From Haplosporangium gracile (Eukaryota > Mortierellomycota > Mortierellomycetes > Mortierellales > Mortierellaceae), in the NCBI GenBank assembly GCA_015499985.1, contig JAAAUF010001110.1, positions 1-12,074 on the forward strand: a DNA stretch of 12,074 nt, in the 5' to 3' direction. Below the pieces are notes generated by a model that did not search any database, was not told the DNA's origin, and saw nothing but the letters and a program-made list of their open reading frames with translations. Position 1 is the first letter of the stretch; each line of letters begins with the position of its first letter. Below are positions 7,021-12,074 of this stretch, piece by piece. The position numbers and the translations under genes are program-made.

Positions 7021-9340
7021 TTAGAAACCGACGGACCAGACGCGGATGAGCGAGTCGCTGTAACCAGCAAAGAGGGTCTGACCATCAGCGGACCAGGCCA
7101 AGGAGACAGCCTGAGGAGGGTTGGACTTCTTGCCGACGTTCGAGAACTCAGGGCGGAGCTCATCGACAACAGACTTGGACTCCAAGTCCCAGATCTTGAT
7201 GCACGACGAGGTGGCGGCGCACAACCAGTAGCGGTTGGGGGAGAAGACCAAGGCGTTGATGATGTCATCACCCTTGCCCTCCAACGAGTACAAGTGCTTG
7301 CCCTCGTTGAGATCCCAGAGCATGGTGATGCCATCGCGTCCACCGGAAGCGCAGAGGGAACCATCGGGCGAGACAGTGACGGTGTTGATATAACCGGTGT
7401 GTCCGATGTGGTTGGAGCGAAGCTTGCACTTGGTGAGCTCCCAGACCTGGATGTTACGATTTCCGGTTAAGAGAAAAAGAGAGAAAATTGTGAGTTTGAT
7501 TGTCTCCAACAGACATAATTCTTTCCTTCCGTGCGTCTCTTTGATTCCAGGTTGCAATGCGCCGATCAAGCCAACAAGCGTGTATTTTCTTTGTAGGGTC
7601 AGAAATTTCCAGTGGAAGGTTTGTCTCATCGGAGAGTTGCGACGCCCCCCTCTGAAGTAGCAAATATAAAATACATCATATAAAAAAAAACGCACGCTTT
7701 GTTGTCCTTTGATCGTAGTTTGTCAAGCATCCTGTTCCCTCTTTGATAAAAAAGACAAAGAATAATGAATTTACCTTGACGACCTTGTCCCAGCCTCCGG
7801 AGACAATGACGGGATTGGCGGGGTTGGGGGAGAAGCGAACGCAGGAGACCCACTCGGTGTGGCCATCCTCCTGGATGGTGAACTTGCACTCACCGAGGGT
7901 GTTCCACAACTTGATGGTCTTGTCGCGGGATCCAGAGACGATCTGACGGTTGTCAGCGGAGAAGGAAACCGAGAGGACATCGTTGGTGTGGCCGACGAAG
8001 CGGCGGGTGGTAAGGCCGGTGTTGAGGTCCCAGAGACGGAGGGTCTTGTCCCACGAGGCAGACAAGGCGAACTGACCATCGGAGGAGATGACAACATCCT
8101 GGACAGCAGAGTTGTGTCCGTGGAGGGACTTGCGGGGGACACCGAAGTTACCCTCATCATCGCGAACCAAGTTCCAGACGATGATGGTCTTGTCTGTTGT
8201 ATTAAAAGGATATAAAAGGGTGCACAGGAGTGAGATTGGTGTCCTTTTCAGTTGCTTAATATCCCGTCCTGCTTTGCTTTGAAGTCGAATAAAAAAGAGC
8301 GCCTAGGTCTACGTCTCCAGTCAGATTGACTCAACAGGTGTGCCTTCTCCCTTTCAGTCGCATGGTAGCTGTCGGTAACTCTGTCCTGATCGCAGCTGGT
8401 GCTACCGGTGTCTGCTTCAAAATTAATAACAATCTCCAGTGTTCTTGTGGCTATCCCTGGGTTGCTTGGTAATTCATCGTTTGCCGCTGCTACTATTGTA
8501 CGGAGCTGCATCTCCTGCTTTTCTGCTGTCGTTTGAAGCAAATGCTCCAGGATGTATCGCTCTTGTTGGCTGACTACGTACCGCGGGAGGACGACAAGAT
8601 CATATCAGGGGACTCAGCGGTGGTGGCGATGGCAGTGACCCAGTCACGATGACCTATAGCATAACAGATACGATAAAAACAACAACAGCTTGCTTTAGTC
8701 CTTCTGAAAAAGTCATCGTTGGTACTAAGATCCTGGATTCTGCTTGGGAAGTCCCTCCGCCCGCGCAAAAAGATGTAGGTAGATGGATCAAAGTTTCCCC
8801 ATTGCTGGTTGATGATAGTTCCCGGTGAATAGACGAGTGTTGAATGGAATGATTGGTGCAGTCATTTGGCGCTGTTTCGAAACGGTCGAATAAAAAGAAA
8901 AATAGATCTCCCATGTCTGGGCGTTGGTGCTGTTTTTTAAGCGATCCTGGACGATGTTGATCCCTCTGTATGAGAGTTTTGGTTCTTTCCCCTGCGTTAT
9001 TTGTCGGAAAAGTCAAGAGTAGAGAAAGGGAAGAGAGTGTGTGTGGGGTTGGTAGAGTTGATGGAATCCTGTTTGATGAAGCTGGGGTTTGGTGTGTTGT
9101 GGGACTATGGTTCCACCATATATAAATCCTTCGCAAGGTAACAGCAACGGGGGGACATCCATCGATCTATCCATCGATACGGATACCAGCCATCGATACG
9201 GCGTCCTGTTCGCCACGGCGATGCCGAATACAGATGCCCCGTTGCCATCGATGCTCTCCTTAGCGGTTGGTTGTTGGTTGTTGAATAGATAGATCATTAC
9301 CGGCGAGTTGTCCGCGGTAGGAGAGGCTATCACCCGACAT
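7021..9340 (-). CDS. RACK1: RACK1 / Asc1 / Cpc2, ribosome-associated WD40 protein, 4 exons
   Basis: Exons 9340-9301, 8653-8582, 8193-7775 and 7446-7021 give 318 residues, about the family length (yeast Asc1 319, human RACK1 317). RACK1 is a seven-bladed beta-propeller on the head of the 40S ribosomal subunit, a scaffold for kinases and ribosome quality control. Repeat signatures are visible: GHRDWV, GHNSAV, GHTNDV, GHTEWV and GHTGYI, closed by [42 protein letters not shown] and SLIRVW. R37 and K39 match the yeast R38/K40 pair needed for ribosome binding. The short first exon [14 protein letters not shown] fits the family start, and its GTAATG donor joins in phase to GHRDWV. Intron 3 carries a box C/D snoRNA. 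A CCTTTCCAACAG string ends 12 nt before the ATG and could be the acceptor of a 5' UTR intron. Family identity is very secure; exon 1 rests on motif, phase and length. Confidence 0.95.
7447..7774 (-). other. intron 3 of RACK1 (328 nt), snoRNA host
   Basis: GTAAAT donor and CATCCAG acceptor, phase 0, rebuilding [20 protein letters not shown] string about 30 nt before the acceptor could be the branch point. The middle holds the U24-like snoRNA. Confidence 0.92.
7594..7684 (-). ncRNA. snR24: box C/D snoRNA U24 (snR24/SNORD24 family) in RACK1 intron
   Basis: On the minus strand, a C box ATGATGT (7679-7673) is followed by the guide ATATTTGCTACT (7667-7656), complementary to AGTAGCAAATAT of the conserved large-subunit rRNA stretch targeted by U24. 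A degenerate D' (around TTCAGA), a short GC-rich hairpin, a C'-like CGATGAG (7631-7625) and a perfect D box CTGA (7602-7599) follow. Flanks can pair: GCGTG plus a T9 run (7697-7682) with AAAGAAAA and CACGC (7592-7578), the terminal stem expected of intronic C/D RNAs. As I recall it, yeast snR24 shares the guide, TTCAGA and the ATGAGACA block, and lies in the ASC1 intron, so host and cargo agree. The second guide, just before the D box, does not match the usual CACCAAGATC form. Exact ends are estimates. Confidence 0.85.
8194..8581 (-). other. intron 2 of RACK1 (388 nt)
   Basis: GTACGT donor and CAACAG acceptor. Splicing restores SSSRDKTIIVW. Several CTGA strings and a CGATGAA occur, but they do not form a C/D snoRNA with rRNA complementarity that I recognise. 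Confidence 0.92.
8654..9300 (-). other. intron 1 of RACK1 (647 nt)
   Basis: GTAATG donor and GCTATAG acceptor. It separates the 40-nt coding part of exon 1 from the 72-nt exon 2. It contains four CCATCGAT copies (9159-9252). A TATA-like string at 9117-9127 also lies inside and is therefore probably not a promoter of this gene. Confidence 0.85.
9159..9252. repeat. four CCATCGAT copies in RACK1 intron 1
   Basis: CCATCGAT starts at 9159, 9171, 9190 and 9245. Two copies extend to CCATCGATACGG (9171-9182 and 9190-9201). The cluster lies just inside the intron, 50-140 nt from its 5' end. It could bind a regulator or be a decayed tandem repeat. Confidence 0.7.
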
Positions 9341-9865
9341 ATTGAAAACTGTTGGAAAGGGGTGTCAAGAAATTGTGAGCATCCGCTAGATAAACGACAA
9401 GGTCTGCTGGGGACTGGTGGCTTGCAAAAAATTAATTTATTAGCGCCACTAATATTCACAAATGTAGTAGGAGACTCTAGACGACCTGTTGAAATTCTTC
9501 ACACCCACATATATTTTCTCTTGCTACAAAGCAATACAGCATACGGTTGTACTATAGTTATGGCTCCAGGAGCTGTTCTACAAAGCATAAATGGACACAG
9601 CGACACAACCAGGAACTAATAAACAATTGTTTCAATAAGTATTCTCGTTCACCAATGGCGCCGATGGGCAGCAGGCGCTTGCGCCGCCAAGGCTTTCATC
9701 TACTTAGATGTAAATTATTGAAGATCCATGTTCTTTATTTTAACTCTCACTTTGAAACCTCTTCATCACCATTTTCTTCTTTCTCCTTCTCATCTCCATT
9801 CGATTTAATTCTTAAGCACCTCCTCCCCCCTACCTCATGGTAGAGGCTGGTGAAAAGCGAGAAAC
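9341..9865. other. RACK1 promoter / 5' leader region
   Basis: No gene is supported. This AT-rich stretch lies upstream of the RACK1 ATG. A possible 3' splice site (CCAACAG) sits just before the start codon, hinting at a leader intron. An AATATAT string near 9508-9514 might act as a TATA element. A GGCGC-TT-GCGCC hairpin lies near 9674-9685. Confidence 0.4.
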
Positions 9866-10156
9866 TTAGCAATATAAGGTGCACTCCAGCTTCTTATTGC
9901 TATTCAATGCTACCCACTGGAAGGTATACCCAACTGAGTACTCCACAAACCACCATCTATGCTGCTGTTCCTTTACAATAGAATATACCGAAATGGTCTT
10001 CTGAATACTCTTTAACGTACTGTACAACACGGCCATCTCGGTGACGAACAAACTATCTCCAGCAGTGATAACGGAAAATATTTCATCTTTAAATGTCATG
10101 CCGTTTGTGGATCCTCGAACCTCGATCGGGGTCACAGAGAAGGCCACTAGAACCAT
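9866..10156 (-). CDS. hypothetical protein, unrecognised, possibly a last exon
   Basis: I do not recognise this frame. It encodes 96 residues from the ATG at 10156 (MVLVAFSVTPIEVRGST) to a TAA ending at 9866, and stays open in frame upstream to about 10217, with CRSCPQQGN there. Composition looks protein-like: charged and aromatic residues are mixed (HRWWFVEYSVGY), with little low complexity. Third-base use is less biased to C/G than in RACK1 or the hydroxylase. The open region is short, no upstream exon can be fixed, and the plus strand is also open across part of it, so it may be a small lineage-specific gene, a terminal exon, a gene remnant or chance. Confidence 0.3.
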   Translation of the reverse strand: MVLVAFSVTPIEVRGSTNGMTFKDEIFSVITAGDSLFVTEMAVLYSTLKSIQKTISVYSIVKEQQHRWWFVEYSVGYTFQWVALNSNKKLECTLYC

Positions 10157-10470
10157 TTCGGAAATGTTGCCCGACAGGTTTCCTTGCTGCGGGCAACTCC
10201 TACAGTCCTGGCTAGGTCATATCAAAGTAACTTATTGTCCAGCTTGTCCATGTAAGTTCTTTTTGCGCTTGGTTGTTTTTGTTGGCATTGTATGTTGTTC
10301 TCTTATTCTGATCAATGATCATATACTCTGTCTGTCTTCTTGCGCCATTGTCGCTCTTTTTTTTTCTTTTGTATTTTTTTTATCCATGGACCCCTGCTTC
10401 TCCTACCGCGCAACATACAGCATCTCATCTTGAGTCTCAAGAAGGTCTGATTCCAGCAAAGCGAGGCTAG

Positions 10471-10706
10471 TCGGTGCAGCTGATTTTAATCTGCAAGGCC
10501 CTAGAGAAACTTGTCATGAGCATTTGACACCCTTCCAACACCGCTTACCTCACTCTAGAAGATACTATCGATAAACTTTTGGCCTACGAACGACTGAAAC
10601 GTCTGGAGATGACGTTAGGCCTCAAAGCTTCGAAACTGCTTGCAAGGGACGACGCGGATGACATGTACTCCAGCCGAGCTTATCTAGGACTTTCCATGAT
10701 TCCCTC
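10471..10706 (+). pseudogene. possible decayed coding sequence, unrecognised
   Basis: One plus-strand frame reads like protein on both sides of a TGA at 10525-10527. Before it comes VQLILICKALEKLVMSI; after it a helical, charged stretch containing DTIDKLLAYERLKRLEMT and RDDADDMYSSRAYLG. A TAG at 10468-10470 closes the same frame upstream and a T24 run follows. A real gene would need introns to remove the stop. A CTCTAG acceptor-like string at 10552-10557 is compatible, but no good donor was found. I cannot name a family. It may be a gene remnant. Confidence 0.3.
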
Positions 10707-10730
10707 TTTTTTTTTTTTTTTTTTTTTTTT
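10707..10730. repeat. T24 homopolymer
   Basis: An unbroken run of 24 T on the plus strand. No target-site duplication or gene body next to it supports a retroposed poly(A) tail. Confidence 0.9.
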
Positions 10731-10858
10731 ACTTTTGATAAGAAAAAAGCATTGATATAACAAAAACGCGCAAACGGAAATGGACAACGAACTAACGAAG
10801 AAGGGAACAAAAAAAAAAGAGTATATGTGTTTTGAACAAAAAAAAGATCGCTCTATTT

Positions 10859-10864
10859 TTTAAT
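10859..10864 (-). terminator. candidate poly(A) signal ATTAAA for the COX8-like gene
   Basis: The minus strand reads ATTAAA about 105 nt after the COX8-like stop, in an A/T-rich tract. It is a common variant of the poly(A) signal; assignment is inferred from position. Confidence 0.35.
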
Positions 10865-10968
10865 GGCATTTTATACTGGTAATAATAGTGAAGGCGTGCA
10901 GTTGTGCGTGAAGAAGAGTGTGAGAGGAAGACGGGGAAAGTGAAATAAAGGCGAAGAAGCGCTAGAAT

Positions 10969-11809
10969 TTAAACGCGACCGGCCTTGTAGGCCTGCCAGT
11001 ATCCAGCAATGAAGGGGAGAGCAAAACCGGTGCCGAGGTAGGCAGTGACACCGAAGGCAAGAGCGGGCTTGTTCTTGGTCGAGAAGGGAATGTTCTGTTT
11101 TGCAAGGACAAAGAAAGAAAGAAAGAAGAGGCAAAGAAAAAGGAGTATGGTGAGTTTTTAAGTGAGTTCCAATTGTAGGTGGAGGAAGGGATTGGAGAGT
11201 TTTGTAGAGTTTTGTAGAGATAGGGGAAGAAGCGGTGAGTAGAGGTTGGCGTGTATGTCTGTCTGTCGATGCCGCCTCCGAGTTTATGCCACGGGTTTGG
11301 ATCCGAGAGAAGGTCTAATGTTTCGTGCTGGATCCGGTATCCCGAATTTGTTGAAGCAATTACCCAAAAAATTACGCGCTGAATGTGCTCCGTTATGACC
11401 AGTGTGCGTGTCCGTTTTGCAGCTCTGTAGTCCTGTTACAGGCGGATATCCTGTCCTGATAATGGAGCAACTCCTTTAATTCCTCAAATGTAACCGTTGC
11501 TGTATCCTTTGTCGCCTCACTTCCTTTCCTTCCTCTACTTAAAAAATGTGCGTCGGCCTACATGTCTCCGAAGCCGTATATATCCGTGATTCCTGAAATT
11601 AAGGGCTCTGTCATATGTAGAGTGTTCTATTCCGTGTATATGTCCGATCTAGGACTTCATGCATCAAGACGACCAGGGAAAAAGAGTAGGCAAGAGTGAT
11701 GTACCTTGCCGTTGTCGTTGGTCCAGTGGTAGGCACCGCTACGTTTAGGGGTGGCACCAATGGTGGCGCGAGCACGGATTCCGGTACGGGCAAAGACGGC
11801 GGCGTTCAT
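10969..11809 (-). CDS. COX8: cytochrome c oxidase subunit, yeast Cox8 / animal COX7C family, 2 exons
   Basis: Exons 11809-11705 and 11094-10969 join in phase 0 to give 76 residues, near yeast Cox8 (78). This is a small nuclear-encoded single-span subunit of respiratory complex IV in the mitochondrial inner membrane. Residues 1-25 are basic and hydroxylated with no acidic residue (MNAAVFARTGIRARATIGAT), typical of a mitochondrial presequence. The family signature GKNIPFSTKNK spans the splice (residues 34-44) and resembles human GKNLPFSVENK. One membrane span follows (about 46-68, FALPFIAG near the end), then a short basic tail KAGRV. Splices AAG|GTACAT and AACAG|AAC are good. The start is the first ATG after a pyrimidine-rich leader. 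The promoter carries a CCAAT box, suiting HAP-type control known for respiratory genes. Confidence 0.92.
11095..11704 (-). other. intron of the COX8-like gene (610 nt)
   Basis: GTACAT donor and AAACAG acceptor after pyrimidine-rich sequence. At 610 nt it is much longer than the 231-nt coding sequence. It holds a short direct repeat (GAGTTTTGTA twice near 11196-11216). No D box (CTGA) is present on the transcribed strand, so no C/D snoRNA is called. Confidence 0.9.
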
Positions 11810-11906
11810 GGTGTTGTGTGAGGGGAGGATGGATGGTTGATGAGAAAAGAGAAAATGCAATCCGAATCTGTTCCGATATCAAAATCAGCCAGGTCCAAAA
11901 CGGACA

Positions 11907-11920
11907 GTGTGACGTCACAC
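11907..11920. promoter_or_regulatory. CRE-type palindrome GTGTGACGTCACAC
   Basis: A perfect 14-bp palindrome centred on TGACGTCA, the binding site of ATF/CREB-type bZIP factors (Atf1 and Sko1 in fungi). It lies about 100 bp upstream of the COX8-like ATG. Binding is inferred from the motif. Confidence 0.6.
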
Positions 11921-11937
11921 AAATTTTTAGGGGGTAT

Positions 11938-11942
11938 CCAAT
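11938..11942 (+). promoter_or_regulatory. CCAAT box
   Basis: CCAAT lies about 130 bp upstream of the COX8-like ATG, in inverted orientation relative to it. The HAP/NF-Y complex binds this motif and drives respiratory genes in yeast. Such a short motif can occur by chance. Confidence 0.35.
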
Positions 11943-12070
11943 CGATTAGCTAAAAAAGGATAAAGAGAAATAACATGCAAACAAGTCTCCTGTCTTGCGC
12001 CATCTCCACCCCTCCTCTCCTCACAACTCCCTGATAATTTCTTGCCACCACGCACACTATCTTCTACATC

Positions 12071-12074
12071 ATGG
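12071..12074 (+). other. possible start codon of a plus-strand gene, cut by the window edge
   Basis: ATGG at the last four bases follows a long C/T-rich tract typical of fungal leaders. Nothing of the protein is visible, so this is only a candidate. Confidence 0.25.

Larger units (their letters stand above)
10157..10968. other. spacer upstream of the COX8-like 3' end
   Basis: Apart from the possible coding remnant at 10471-10706, no gene is supported. The stretch has a GTAAGT donor-like string on the plus strand at 10253, a T-rich tract to about 10380, a T24 run (10707-10730), and the COX8-like 3' UTR at the right end. Confidence 0.5.
11810..12070. promoter_or_regulatory. probable bidirectional promoter between COX8-like gene and a plus-strand gene
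   Basis: About 260 bp separate the COX8-like ATG from a plus-strand ATG at 12071. Both flanks are pyrimidine-rich toward their own start codons. The middle holds the TGACGTCA palindrome and a CCAAT box. Divergent use is inferred, since only the first bases of the right-hand gene would be in view. Confidence 0.45.

Noticed and set aside
6871..7470. 199-codon plus-strand ORF across the RACK1 last exon
   Set aside because: It mirrors WD40 codons on the opposite strand and has no independent features.
9117..9127. TATA-like string on the minus strand as the RACK1 promoter
   Set aside because: The recovered first exon at 9340-9301 places it inside intron 1.
8654..9136. 160-codon minus-strand ORF overlapping RACK1 exon 2
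   Set aside because: It is intron 1 sequence: T/H/S-rich composition, no family likeness, and a spliced RACK1 model explains the region.
10110..10130. tRNA B-box-like GGTTCGA on the minus strand
   Set aside because: No matching A box, acceptor stem or cloverleaf can be formed around it.
10707..10730. T24 run as the poly(A) tail of a retrocopy
   Set aside because: The run has the wrong orientation for the adjacent plus-strand coding-like stretch, and no flanking duplication is visible.

Overview
This window looks like nuclear DNA of an intron-rich, early-diverging fungus. The gene content and gene structures fit a Mortierella-like Mucoromycota genome, but I inferred that from style and ran no search. 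There are no bacterial features: no operons, no ribosome binding sites, and every confident gene is spliced with GT-AG (once GC-AG) introns. All four confident genes lie on the minus strand, in transcriptional order COX8-like, RACK1, YSC84-like, SCS7/FA2H-like, separated by roughly 1.1 to 1.6 kb spacers.

From the left, 565-2308 holds a sphingolipid fatty acid 2-hydroxylase in three exons, including a 28-nt last exon that restores the conserved C-terminus. Positions 3449-5950 hold a five-exon SYLF + SH3 protein of the Ysc84/Lsb3/SH3YL1 family. It has a 42-nt internal exon followed by an apparent GC-AG intron of about 0.8 kb. Positions 7021-9340 hold the ribosome-associated WD40 protein RACK1 (Asc1/Cpc2) in four exons, the first coding only 13 codons plus one base. 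Its last intron carries a box C/D snoRNA that I recognise as U24 (snR24), the snoRNA that also sits in the ASC1 intron of budding yeast. Positions 10969-11809 hold a two-exon, 76-residue cytochrome c oxidase subunit of the Cox8/COX7C family.

The right margin is a short, apparently bidirectional promoter with a perfect TGACGTCA palindrome and a CCAAT box, probably shared by COX8 and a plus-strand gene starting at the last bases. The spacer 9341-10968 holds an unrecognised 96-residue minus-strand ORF and a plus-strand stretch that reads like a decayed coding sequence. The far left edge may hold the 5' end of another minus-strand gene.

The genes are housekeeping (sphingolipid modification, endocytic actin patches, translation, respiration) and do not form an obvious pathway. 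I see no mobile element, CRISPR array, tRNA, rRNA or new multigene system. The notable points are the intronic snoRNA with a diverged second guide, the micro-exons, and the GC-AG intron.
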